A stretch of DNA of 64,000 nt, taken from contig NZ_LWKZ01000027.1 of assembly GCF_001905005.1 (NCBI RefSeq), forward strand, positions 62,001-126,000, read 5' to 3'. Below are positions 34,044 through 44,620 of the stretch, in pieces (within the stretch, counting starts at the first letter, position 1; the number at the start of each line of letters is the position of its first letter). Below the pieces are notes generated by a model, which searched no databases, had not been told where the DNA came from, and saw nothing but the letters and a program-made list of their open reading frames with translations. Source of the DNA: Streptomyces sp. CB02923. Its GTDB lineage: Bacteria; Actinomycetota; Actinomycetes; Streptomycetales; Streptomycetaceae. Position numbers and translations under genes: made by a program.

Positions 34044-35411
34044 ATGCGTTGTATCGGCCTGCTCCGTCCACCCGTGAGGTGCCCTGTGCGTGTTCCGTCG
34101 GTACCGCGTCCCCCGAGACGCACCCTGACCGGTCCGAGCGCCGCCGCCCTGTGCGCGGCGGGTGTCCTGTCCGCGGCCGCCGCCTTCCCGGCGGCGGCCA
34201 CCCCCACCGCACCGGGCCCGGCCGGGCCCACGGGCGGCGCGCGCTCCGCGGCGGCCTACCCGAACCTCACCCCGAAACCCCCGATGGGCTGGAACAACTG
34301 GTCGTACTACATGTGCGACATCGACGAGAAGGTGGTCCTCGGCAACGCGCGGGCCCTGGTGAGGTCCGGTCTCGCGGCCAAGGGCTACGACACGGTCACC
34401 GTCGACGACTGCTGGATGCTCAAGCAGCGCGACGCCCGGGGCAACCTCGTCCCGGACCCGGCCAGGTTCCCGCGCGGCATGGCCCACGTGGGCCGCGAAC
34501 TGCACCGGATGGGACTGAAGTTCGGCATCTACGAGGACGTCGGCAATCTGACCTGCGAGAAGTACCCGGGCAGCCTCGGCCACTACCAGCAGGACGCCGA
34601 CCTCTTCGCGAAGTGGAAGGTCGACTACCTCAAGATGGACGGGTGCAACCTGCCCACCGCGCCCGGCAAAACCAAGGAGCGGACCTACCACGACGCCTAC
34701 CGCGCGGTCAGCCAGGCCCTGCGCAGAACCGGCCGCGACATCGTCTTCTCGGTGTCGGCACCCGCCTACTTCCAGTACGGAGGGGACCGGGTCTGGCACC
34801 AGGTCATCCGCTGGTCGTCGCAGGTCGGCAACCTGTGGCGGGAGGGCCGCGACATCGCGGTGGAGAAGCACGGCGGCGCCAAGAAGTGGGCGTCGATCAC
34901 ATACAACTACGCGTACAACGCCAAGCTGGCGCACCTCCAGCGGCCCGGCCGCTGGAACGACCCCGACTTCCTGCTCGCCGGTGACTCCGGCCTGTCGAAC
35001 CGGCAGATCCAGAGCCAGATGTCGCTGTGGGCCGTGATGGCCGCACCGCTGATCTCCAGCACGGACCTGACGAAGATCTCACCGGCCGAACTGAAGGTCC
35101 TCGGCAACCGGGACATCATCGCCGTGGACCAGGACCCGAAGGGCGTCCAGGGGCGCGTGGTCCAGCAGGGCCCGGGGTACGACGTGCTGTCCAAGCCGCT
35201 GCAGAACGGCGACCGGGCGGTCGCGCTGTTCAACGCGGGCGACTCGGCACGGACGCTGTCCACGACGGCGAAGACGGCCGGGCTGCCGAAGGCCGGTGCG
35301 TACGAGCTGCGCGACCTGGTCACCAAGCGCACCTCCCGGACCGCGGGGAAGATCTCCGTACGGGTGCCGGCGCACGCGACGGTGCTCTACCGGGTGCACC
35401 CGGTGCGCTGA
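34044..35411 (+). CDS. Secreted glycoside hydrolase family 27 (alpha-galactosidase-like)
   Basis: A 455-residue exported enzyme. Residues 1-55 contain a basic start (RCIGLLRPPVRCPV) and a hydrophobic Ala-rich core ending AAAFPAAA, a long signal. The catalytic barrel begins PPMGWNNWSYYMCD. The nucleophile motif YLKMDGC has Asp199, and RWNDPDF is at 304-309. A C-terminal beta domain ends at VHPVR. In many GH27 enzymes a WRxxxDI segment provides the acid/base Asp; the aligned segment here (VIRWSSQVGNLW) lacks that Asp, so substrate or mechanism may differ from classical alpha-galactosidases. Confidence 0.85.
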   Translation: MRCIGLLRPPVRCPVRVPSVPRPPRRTLTGPSAAALCAAGVLSAAAAFPAAATPTAPGPAGPTGGARSAAAYPNLTPKPPMGWNNWSYYMCDIDEKVVLGNARALVRSGLAAKGYDTVTVDDCWMLKQRDARGNLVPDPARFPRGMAHVGRELHRMGLKFGIYEDVGNLTCEKYPGSLGHYQQDADLFAKWKVDYLKMDGCNLPTAPGKTKERTYHDAYRAVSQALRRTGRDIVFSVSAPAYFQYGGDRVWHQVIRWSSQVGNLWREGRDIAVEKHGGAKKWASITYNYAYNAKLAHLQRPGRWNDPDFLLAGDSGLSNRQIQSQMSLWAVMAAPLISSTDLTKISPAELKVLGNRDIIAVDQDPKGVQGRVVQQGPGYDVLSKPLQNGDRAVALFNAGDSARTLSTTAKTAGLPKAGAYELRDLVTKRTSRTAGKISVRVPAHATVLYRVHPVR

Positions 35412-35512
35412 GCGAGGCCGGGCCGGGCGGACTGAGCGGACGATGCACCGAGCGGACGCCGGGCCGGGTGCGCATGGGGGATGTTCAGCCCCCGGAGCCT
35501 GGTCACAGGCTT

Positions 35513-37756
<2,244 letters not shown>

Positions 37757-37893
37757 CGCCCGCCCGCGCCCCCGTCCCCACCGCGATCAGCGCCGCGGTT
37801 CCCCCTGAGTGCCCCGCCCGCCCAGTATGGCGGCGCGACGGCGCGGCTTGTAGGGCGCTGAAGGGGGGTCGCGGGGGCGGGTTCGTCCGGGCG

Positions 37894-39207
37894 CTAACAC
37901 CGTACCCGCGGCATCCCCAGACCGATCCACGCGATGATTTCGCGCTGGATCTCGTTGTTGCCGCCGCCGAACGTGAAGATGACCGCGGAGCGGTAGCCGC
38001 GTTCCAGTTCGCCGTGCAGGACCGCGCCGGCCGAGCCGTCCTTCAGGGGGCCGGCCGCGGCCACGACCTCCATCAGCCAGGCGTACGCGTCGCGGCGGGC
38101 CTCCGAGCCGTAGACCTTGACCGCGGAGGCGTCCTGCGGGGTGAGCGTGCCGCGCTGGAGGGCGTCCACCATCTGCCAGTTCAGCAGCTTCATGGCGTCC
38201 AGCCTGGTGTGTGTACGGGCCAGCCGGCCGCGTACCCAGCCGAGATCGATGACGCGGCGCCCGTCGGCCAGCTTGGTTCCGGCGGCCCAGCGCTGCACGT
38301 CGTGCAGGGCGCGGACGGCCATCGTGCCGTGTGCCGCGAGGGTGACGCGTTCGTGGTTGAGCTGGTTGGTGATGATGCGCCAGCCCTGGTTCTCCTCGCC
38401 GACGCGGCGGGTGAGGGGGACGCGGATGTTCTCGTAATGGCTGACGGTGGTGTCGTGCGAGGCGAGGGTGTTGATGCGGGTGCAGGAGTAGCCGGGGTCC
38501 GAGGTGGGCACGAGGAGCAGGCTGATGCCCTTGTGCGGCGGTACGCCGTCCTCCGCGGGGGCGGTGCGCACGGCGAGCCAGACCCAGTCGGCCGTGTCCC
38601 CGTTGGTGGTCCAGATCTTCTGCCCGTTGACGAGGTAGGCGTCACCGTCGCGTACGGCCCGGGTCCGCAGCGACGCGAGGTCCGTACCGGCGTCGGGTTC
38701 GCTGTACCCGATCGCGAAGTCGATCTCCCCGGCGAGAATCCTGGGCAGGAAGTACGCCTTCTGCTCGTCGGTGCCGTACCGCATGATCGTCGGGCCGACG
38801 GTGTTCAGCGCCATCAGCGGCAGCGGCACGCCCGCCTGCGCGGCCTCGTCGAAGAAGATGAACTGCTCCATCGGCGTCATGCCCCGGCCGCCGTACTCCT
38901 CGGGCCAGCCGACGCCGAGCCGGCCGTCCGCGCCCAGTTGGCGGATGGTGGCACGGTAGAAACGCTTCTGCGCGGTGGGGGCGGGGGTGGTGGGGGTCGA
39001 GGTGGTGGGGGCCGGGGTGGTGGGGTGTGCTTCGGGGGTGTTCGGCGGGTCTTCCGGTGCGTCTGGTGCGCCTGACGTGTCTGGTGCGTCCGGTGCGCCG
39101 TCGGGGGCATGGAAACGTGTGTACGCCCCGTCCGGGACCAACGCGGCGAAGTACTCCCGTAGTTCCGACCGCAGCCGCTGCTGTTCCGGGGTGTATTCGA
39201 GGTGCAC
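37894..39207 (-). CDS. Acyl-CoA dehydrogenase
   Basis: A 437-residue flavoprotein starting at a GTG (39207) behind AGGAGG. The core contains IGYSEPDAGTDLASL (substrate/FAD motif), LVNGQKIWTTNGDTADW, and the C-terminal GGGNNEIQREIIAWIGLGMP. In the sterol side-chain type these enzymes make 2,3-unsaturation. Residues 34-79 are a low-complexity Pro/Thr/Ala/Asp insertion absent from typical family members. A KstR-like operator lies 116-129 nt upstream, suggesting co-regulation with the crotonase/fadD locus. No partner subunit (FadE pair) is adjacent. Confidence 0.9.
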   Translation of the reverse strand: MHLEYTPEQQRLRSELREYFAALVPDGAYTRFHAPDGAPDAPDTSGAPDAPEDPPNTPEAHPTTPAPTTSTPTTPAPTAQKRFYRATIRQLGADGRLGVGWPEEYGGRGMTPMEQFIFFDEAAQAGVPLPLMALNTVGPTIMRYGTDEQKAYFLPRILAGEIDFAIGYSEPDAGTDLASLRTRAVRDGDAYLVNGQKIWTTNGDTADWVWLAVRTAPAEDGVPPHKGISLLLVPTSDPGYSCTRINTLASHDTTVSHYENIRVPLTRRVGEENQGWRIITNQLNHERVTLAAHGTMAVRALHDVQRWAAGTKLADGRRVIDLGWVRGRLARTHTRLDAMKLLNWQMVDALQRGTLTPQDASAVKVYGSEARRDAYAWLMEVVAAAGPLKDGSAGAVLHGELERGYRSAVIFTFGGGNNEIQREIIAWIGLGMPRVRC

Positions 39208-39322
39208 GGCCCCTCCTGGTCTGACCGGCCCGCGCACGCCGTGACGCATGCGCGCCCCGACGCGCGGCGGGCGCGGCGGCAGCGTTTCTGACGGACCATC
39301 GGGTAACGGGTCGTGGGCACAG

Positions 39323-39336
39323 TAGAACGTGTTCCA
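39323..39336. promoter_or_regulatory. KstR-type operator upstream of acyl-CoA dehydrogenase
   Basis: TAGAACGTGTTCCA matches TnnAACnnGTTnnA exactly and shares TAGAAC..GTT.CA with the site at 17683-17696. It lies between the flavoenzyme gene upstream and the dehydrogenase start, so it most likely controls the dehydrogenase. Confidence 0.65.
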
Positions 39337-39373
39337 CTGATACGGAAGGGTGCGGGCGGCGGGGCGTGCGGCA

Positions 39374-39799
39374 CCCGGCCGCCGCCCACAGGAACCGGGA
39401 CGCGATCTTCTGCGGTGTGACACGGACCGTGACGAGTTCGGGGAGCACGGCCGCCGAGTCCGGGTGATGTTCGGCGTACGGCACACCGCTGTACTTGACG
39501 GCCAGCTCGTCCAGCCGCTCCCGGCTTCCCGCGCTCTCGAAGCGCGCGGTGCCGCGGATGACGGCGTAGGCGTACGGCTCGTCCCTCGGATTGACGGCGA
39601 TACTCAGCCGCGGGTCGCGCCGCAGATTGCGGGCCTTGACCTTGTCGGTCCCCGTCACGAAGAACAGGTCCCCGCCCTCCCGGCCGACCCAGACGACGGA
39701 CTGGTGCGGGCTTCCGTCGAGCCGGAGGGTCGCCACCGTGACGAAGACCGGGGAATCGAGCACTTGTTGCAACTTCGCGGACAGGTCGACCGTGTGCAT
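39374..39799 (-). CDS. PPOX-fold (F420- or FMN-dependent) oxidoreductase, stop codon missing
   Basis: Residues 1-142 are a clear split-barrel flavoprotein: FVTVATLRLDGSPHQSVVWV, VKARNLRRDPRLSIAV, PYAYAVIRGTARF and VTVRVTPQKI, the layout of PPOX-class F420-dependent enzymes. ATG at 39799. The conserved sequence stops at SRFLWAAAG, but the next codon (39371-39373) reads TGC rather than a stop, and none of the three minus-strand frames contains a stop until after the acyl-CoA dehydrogenase start; this frame continues to 38642. I list only the conserved part. A TGA-to-TGC stop loss or a sequence error would explain it. Divergent from the TetR gene at 39994. Confidence 0.75.
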
Positions 39800-39898
39800 G
39801 ACGTGGCTCCTGGGGTGGCAGGGAGGGTCGGGGTCGAGAGGGGGTCGGGAGGGGATCACCGGCGGGTCGGCGACCGGGACGCCGCCCCCCGACCGATC

Positions 39899-39916
39899 TG
39901 TCACAACTATGTGGCA
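39899..39916. promoter_or_regulatory. Operator-like inverted repeat between flavoenzyme and TetR genes
   Basis: TGTCACA (39899-39905) and TGTGGCA (39910-39916) pair at 6 of 7 positions across ACTA, in the 194-nt divergent region, followed by the AT-rich GTTAACAGCACAACC. It is a good candidate site for the adjacent TetR regulator, controlling both genes. Confidence 0.55.
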
Positions 39917-39993
39917 GTTAACAGCACAACCGCAAGACCTCCGAGACACACCGTTGGCCGATCTCCCACGGCCCTGCGTATGCTCCGGGCACG

Positions 39994-40644
39994 ATGAGAG
40001 CTGACGCGGCACGCAACCTGGACGCGGTCCTGCAGACCGGCGCGCGCCTGCTGGCGCGCGACCCCGGTACGAGCATCGCCGCCATCGCCACCGCGGCGGG
40101 CGTCGACCGGCGCACCGTCTACCGCCGTTTCGACAGCCGCGAGGCACTGATGGCCGCGGTGTACGTGGCCAAACTTGACGCCTGCGACGAGGTCTTCGCC
40201 CAGGCCCGGCTGACCGAGGCGCCGGTGCCGATGGCGCTGCACCGGTACGCGGAGGGCACCATCACCGTCAGCAGGCGGTGGCCCGTCGACCTGCGCCGGG
40301 TGTCCGACGAGACGGCCGCCGCCCGCCTGCGTCACCTTCTCGAACGTCTCGACGCCTTCATCGCCCGCGCGGCCCACGAGGGCGTGCTGCGCCCCGGGCT
40401 GCCGGACCGGTGGGCCCGCTCGCTCCTCGTCGAGCTCACCAACGTCGCCTCCCACGAAATGCCCGAACTCAGTCCGGGCCAAGGGGCCGACCTGGTCACC
40501 CAGTCCCTGCTGCGGGGCATCGGCACCGCGTCAGCGGCTGCGGCGGGAGGCGCAGGGCCGATGGGGGACGCAGGACCGGCAGGAGGCGCGGGGCCGGCGG
40601 GAGGAGCAGAGCCCGCGGGAGGCGCAGGACCGGCGGCCGGGTGA
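39994..40644 (+). CDS. TetR-family transcriptional regulator
   Basis: A 216-residue TetR protein: helix-turn-helix AIATAAGVDRRTVYRRFDSREAL at about 30-52, then a helical ligand domain. The last 34 residues are a Gly/Ala/Pro repeat tail with repeated GPAGG or GEPAGG units, absent from normal family members and probably disordered. Divergent from the flavoenzyme gene with an inverted repeat between; likely represses it. Ligand not known. Confidence 0.88.
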   Translation: MRADAARNLDAVLQTGARLLARDPGTSIAAIATAAGVDRRTVYRRFDSREALMAAVYVAKLDACDEVFAQARLTEAPVPMALHRYAEGTITVSRRWPVDLRRVSDETAAARLRHLLERLDAFIARAAHEGVLRPGLPDRWARSLLVELTNVASHEMPELSPGQGADLVTQSLLRGIGTASAAAAGGAGPMGDAGPAGGAGPAGGAEPAGGAGPAAG

Positions 40645-40670
40645 GCGGACCGAGAGCCGGGCCCCGCCGC

Positions 40671-41099
40671 TCACTCCGCCGCCTCCGCCAGGCGCCGCAG
40701 CAGCGGTTCGATCTCGGCGAGTCGGCGGACCTCGTCGGGACGCAGCGAGGCGAGGCGCTTGGAGAGCACCTCGGCCTCGCCGCGTGCGACGTCGGCGAGC
40801 GCGGTCGCGCCACGTTCGGTGGCCAGGACGCGACTGGCCCGCCCGTCCGTGGGGTCGGGTTCGCGGTGGAGCAGCCCGGCGGACTCCAGCCCCAATACGG
40901 CCGCGGTGGCGGTCGGCTGGGAGCAGGGGACCCAGGCCGCGATCTCGCCGATCCGGGAGGGGCCACGCTGCGTCAGCATGGCCAGGACGGCGAGTTGGGT
41001 CGGCTGGATGCCGCCCGCCGCTGCGGCCCTGCGCAGGCTGCGCGTCAGCCGGTGCAGGGAGATCACCAGTTGGAGTGCCGCATCGTCACCGATTGTCAT
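40671..41099 (-). CDS. MarR-family transcriptional regulator
   Basis: A 142-residue winged-helix regulator. ATG at 41099 lies 29 nt after the asnB stop, so it is probably the second gene of an asnB-marR operon; the upstream in-frame Met would overlap asnB. The wing pattern TQLAVLAMLTQRGPSRIGEIA...SQPTATAAVLGLESAGLLHREPDPTDGR is the MarR signature, with the DxR motif in the wing. An inverted repeat in front of asnB may be its own operator, making an autoregulated unit. Confidence 0.85.
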   Translation of the reverse strand: MTIGDDAALQLVISLHRLTRSLRRAAAAGGIQPTQLAVLAMLTQRGPSRIGEIAAWVPCSQPTATAAVLGLESAGLLHREPDPTDGRASRVLATERGATALADVARGEAEVLSKRLASLRPDEVRRLAEIEPLLRRLAEAAE

Positions 41100-41128
41100 C
41101 GCTCGCCCATCGCGCCGCCCGGTTCGGG

Positions 41129-42973
41129 TCAGGAAAGCGTAAGGCGGGGCTGGTACATGTCCAACCACAGGGCCAGGTCCAGCGTCTTTTCGAGGCCCTT
41201 CCGGGACGCCTGGGTGATCTGGGGCGCGGCGTGGTCGGCCGCCCGCTTGAGCCAGTTGCGGTCGACGATCTCGAAGACCGGGTGCGAGGAGCGGGCCAGC
41301 AGATCCTTGGCGTGCTGCTGGAGCGCGACCGCGTACTTGGGGTCCTGGGTCGACGGGTACGGGCTCTTGACCCGGTCGTACACGGACTTCGGCAGCACGT
41401 CGGCGGTCGCCTCGCGCAGCAGGCTCTTCTCACGTCCGTCGAAGGACTTCAGCGCCCACGGCGTGTTGTACACGTACTCGACCAGTCGGTGGTCGCAGAA
41501 CGGCACCCGCACCTCCAGGCCGACGGCCATGCTCGCGCGGTCCTTGCGGTCGAGCAGGATGCGCACGAACCGGGTCAGGTGCAGGTAGCAGATCTTGCGC
41601 ATCCGGTACTCGAAGTCGCTCTCCCCGTCGAGGCGCTGTACGTCCTTGATCGCGGTCCGGTAGCCGTCCTGCACGTAGGAGCGCAGGTCGAGGGAGTCGG
41701 CGAGCGCGGGGGTGAGGATGTCGCCGTCGTCGCCGAAGTGCTCGGCGACGCGGACGAGCCAGGGGAACGTGTCGGCCTCGCGGGCCTTCTCGTCGAAGAA
41801 CTGCTTGTAGCCGCCGAACACCTCGTCGGCCGACTCCCCGGAGAGGGCGACGGTCGAGTGCTGCCGGATCTCCTTGAAGAGGAGGTAGAGCGAGGTGTCC
41901 ATGTCGCCGAAGCCCACGGGAATGTCACGCGCCCGGATGACTTTCGCGCGCACCTCCAGGTCGGCCAGGGAGGCCGAGTCCAGGACGATGTCCTGGTGGT
42001 CGGTGCCGGAGAGGCGGGCCACGTCGTGGACGTACGGCGTGTCGGGCGTGGCCCGCAGCGAGTCGGCCACGAAGTGCTCGGTCTGGCCGGTGAAGTCGAC
42101 CGCGAAACTGCGTACGGTCTCCCCCACCTCGCCCAGCTGCCGGGCCGCCAGAGCGGTCATCGCGGAGGAGTCGAGGCCGCCGGAGAGCAGGGTGCACCGC
42201 GGGACGTCGGCTATCAGCTGACGGCGGACGATGTCGTCGAGCAGCGTACGGACCTGGGCGACCGAGGTGTCCCGGTCGTCCTGGTGGGCGCGGGTCTCCA
42301 GCGACCAGTACACGTGTTTGCGCAGGCCGCCGCGGTCGACGGTGACCACCGTGCCGGGTTCGACCTCGTACATGCCCTCCCACACGCCGTGGCCGGGCGT
42401 CTTGACGAAGGCGAAGATTTCACGGAGCCCGCCGAGGCCGACGGTGCGCTCGGCGAGCGGGTTGGCGAGGATCGCCTTGGGCTCGGAGCCGAACAGCACG
42501 CCGTCGGGCGTCTCATAGTAGTAGAACGGCTTGATGCCCATCCGGTCGCGGATCATGACCAGCCGCTGGCGCTGCTCGTCCCATACGGCGAACGCGTACA
42601 TGCCGTTGAGCCGCTCGGCGACCGCCTCGCCCCACTCGATGTACCCGCGCAGCACGACCTCGGTGTCGGACTCCGTGCCGAACCGGTGCCCGCGGGAGGT
42701 GAGTTCCTCGCGCAGCTCACGGAAGTTGTACGCCTCGCCCGAGTAGACGATGGCCACCGGGCTGCCGTCCGCCCGCTGCGCGGTCATCGGCTGCCGTCCG
42801 CCCGGCAGGTCGATGATCGCGAGACGACGGTGGCCGAGGGCGGCCGGACCCTGCACCCATGTACCGCGGTCGTCGGGCCCGCGACAGGACATCGTCTCCG
42901 TCATCGCGTCGACGGCCTCCTGCTCGGCGCGCAGGTCACGATCGAAGGAAATCCAGCCGGTGATGCCACACAT
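41129..42973 (-). CDS. asnB: Asparagine synthase (glutamine-hydrolysing)
   Basis: A 614-residue amidotransferase. The start MCGITGW at 42973 places the N-terminal nucleophile Cys2 exactly and is preceded by CAGGAGG. Glutaminase domain to about residue 210; synthetase domain with SGGLDSS pyrophosphate loop (about 245-251). Reaction: aspartate + glutamine + ATP to asparagine + glutamate + AMP. Secondary-metabolite clusters use paralogues of this enzyme to amidate other acids, and the MarR partner suggests a regulated, non-housekeeping copy. No signal or membrane segment. Confidence 0.95.
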   Translation of the reverse strand: MCGITGWISFDRDLRAEQEAVDAMTETMSCRGPDDRGTWVQGPAALGHRRLAIIDLPGGRQPMTAQRADGSPVAIVYSGEAYNFRELREELTSRGHRFGTESDTEVVLRGYIEWGEAVAERLNGMYAFAVWDEQRQRLVMIRDRMGIKPFYYYETPDGVLFGSEPKAILANPLAERTVGLGGLREIFAFVKTPGHGVWEGMYEVEPGTVVTVDRGGLRKHVYWSLETRAHQDDRDTSVAQVRTLLDDIVRRQLIADVPRCTLLSGGLDSSAMTALAARQLGEVGETVRSFAVDFTGQTEHFVADSLRATPDTPYVHDVARLSGTDHQDIVLDSASLADLEVRAKVIRARDIPVGFGDMDTSLYLLFKEIRQHSTVALSGESADEVFGGYKQFFDEKAREADTFPWLVRVAEHFGDDGDILTPALADSLDLRSYVQDGYRTAIKDVQRLDGESDFEYRMRKICYLHLTRFVRILLDRKDRASMAVGLEVRVPFCDHRLVEYVYNTPWALKSFDGREKSLLREATADVLPKSVYDRVKSPYPSTQDPKYAVALQQHAKDLLARSSHPVFEIVDRNWLKRAADHAAPQITQASRKGLEKTLDLALWLDMYQPRLTLS

Positions 42974-43608
42974 GCCATGTCCTCCTGTGTCCGGCCCGCG
43001 GGGTGGTCCGGCCGGCACCGGTACGCCGTACGCGGGCACGGCGAAGCCCCGGCGGTCCGGCACCCTCACGGGTCAGTTGTATCGAACACCTATATAACGA
43101 GGGTGTTCCCAGGGGCACCGCACCGTCAACCTGGCCGTAACACACGGCAAGCGGCCCAACGCACCGCGTCGCAGCTGGGTTTGAGCGCGTGGCGACAGCT
43201 CTGATCTGCGGATTCGGCGAGTGAGCGGAAGCGGGCAGGGCACAGCCGGATGGCCCGCCGCATACGACAACCTGGGGAAGGCTTTACCTGGGACAGCCGC
43301 CACAGCCGCCACGGCCGCCACACCCGGTCAGCGGACCAGCGGACCAGCCAGCCGATCAGCCAGGCAGGCAGCCAGGCAGGCAGCCAGCCAGGCAGCCAGG
43401 CAGGCAGCCGCCGCAACTTCCCGCCCCGAACCGGCCTCAAACGATGTGAAACGGCCGTCCGGCAGCCTCCCGGCCACCTGAAAACAACGACGCTCCCGGC
43501 AGCTGCGTCCTCTGCCTCCCCTATCCCCCTACCCCTATGCCTCCCCTGCCCCTCCGTCCCCTCCGCGCCCTCAATCTCCTCGCAGCTACCTGCGGGTGAT
43601 GTGCGGCG
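42974..43608. other. Intergenic region with asnB promoter and a CAGGCAGC-type minisatellite
   Basis: About 635 nt. The left end holds the asnB promoter and an inverted repeat (43084-43108). Positions 43293-43411 are a degenerate tandem array of AGCCGCC then CAGGCAGCCAGG-like units. The right end is C-rich and duplicates the end of the next gene. No gene seen. Confidence 0.55.
43084..43108. promoter_or_regulatory. Inverted repeat in the asnB promoter
   Basis: GAACACC (43084-43090) and GGTGTTC (43102-43108) are a perfect 7-bp dyad around TATATAACGAG. The AT-rich spacer fits a -10 element for leftward asnB transcription, so a protein bound here (plausibly the MarR product) would block the promoter. 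Confidence 0.55.
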
Positions 43609-44352
43609 TTACCTTCGGATGATGTGCAGCGCGCTGCCCATCCGGCGGAAGAGGCCGCGTCGGCGCCGGGGCAGGGTGATGTCGCCGGCGGCCCGCCAGT
43701 CGGCCGCCTGTGCCACCATCGCGGTCAGGCTCCGGTAGAAGGCCGACGACCGGTCGGCTCCGTCCAGGTCGGCCCACGTCAGTACGTGCGAGAGGACGCC
43801 GTCGTACTCGTGGTACGGGCGCGCCCGCATGTGGTCGGTGAGCTTGGTCCGTATCGCTCGCTGCCGCTCGGGCGGCAGCCCGGACGTGGGCAGTTCGTCC
43901 AGCAGCCGCTGCACGTTGCCGACGACCAGGTCCACGAAGGCGTCGCGGCGGCGCGCGTCCACCCGGCCCAGGCGGGCGTTCTGGTGGTCCTCCTCGCGCC
44001 CGGGTGTCTCGTTCTTCACGCGGTCGTCCTCGGCGGCGGACAGCTGCGGCACCCGGAAGTTCAGCATCCGGGAGTCGTACGCCTGGTTGACCGCGACGTG
44101 TGTCAGCTCGTGGACCATCACCGCGAGGTGGTCGCTGCGCCACATGCCCGGTGTGTAGGCGTAGGAGATCGCGTAGCGCCCCTGGCCGAGGTCGCGCGTG
44201 TTGCCGCCGCCCGCGCCCGCCGTCCGTTCGAATTCGGCCCGGTTGACGTGGCCGAGCAGCTCCCCCAGCAGCCGCTGGACGTACGGGTCGCGGGTCTCTC
44301 GGGAGTAGTCGTGCAGCAGTTGCCGGTCCTGTGCCGTCGAGTCGTCCGCCAC
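43609..44352 (-). CDS. Cytosolic HExxH zinc-metallopeptidase-like protein
   Basis: A 247-residue protein starting at GTG (44352) behind GGAGGG. HELTH at residues 81-85 in DHLAVMVHELTHVAVNQAY is a zincin active-site motif. The first 75 residues are acidic and helical; the last 110 contain a mixed helical domain ending in basic RRR and LHIIRR. There is no signal peptide or transmembrane helix, which is unusual for a metallopeptidase of this size. Family not recognised; an effector, toxin or anti-defence protease is possible but unproven. Confidence 0.75.
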   Translation of the reverse strand: MADDSTAQDRQLLHDYSRETRDPYVQRLLGELLGHVNRAEFERTAGAGGGNTRDLGQGRYAISYAYTPGMWRSDHLAVMVHELTHVAVNQAYDSRMLNFRVPQLSAAEDDRVKNETPGREEDHQNARLGRVDARRRDAFVDLVVGNVQRLLDELPTSGLPPERQRAIRTKLTDHMRARPYHEYDGVLSHVLTWADLDGADRSSAFYRSLTAMVAQAADWRAAGDITLPRRRRGLFRRMGSALHIIRR

Positions 44353-44620
44353 GATGCCCTCCGCTCGGTGTGACCTGGGGTGTGGTGGCCGGCGGCACCC
44401 TGCGTACGGTGCCGCCTGCCACCGCGCCGGTGGCTTGCCGCGGTGACGCGTACTTGCGCGCCAGTCTGCTGAGTCCCGGCCGCCGCGCGGTATACGTAAA
44501 CCCGCCTCACCACCCGCCCCCGCCCACGCGCCTGCCCCAGGCCTCAACCACTCCCGGCTCCCTGCCGGGATGCAGCCTTGCGGCAGGGAGCCGGGGGCGG
44601 CCAGACCCCGTCAGCCCCGG

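Noticed and set aside
39994..40644. This TetR being the KstR homologue for the KstR-like sites
   Set aside because: Different, Gly/Ala-rich tail, a different inverted repeat next to it, and no feature specific for KstR.
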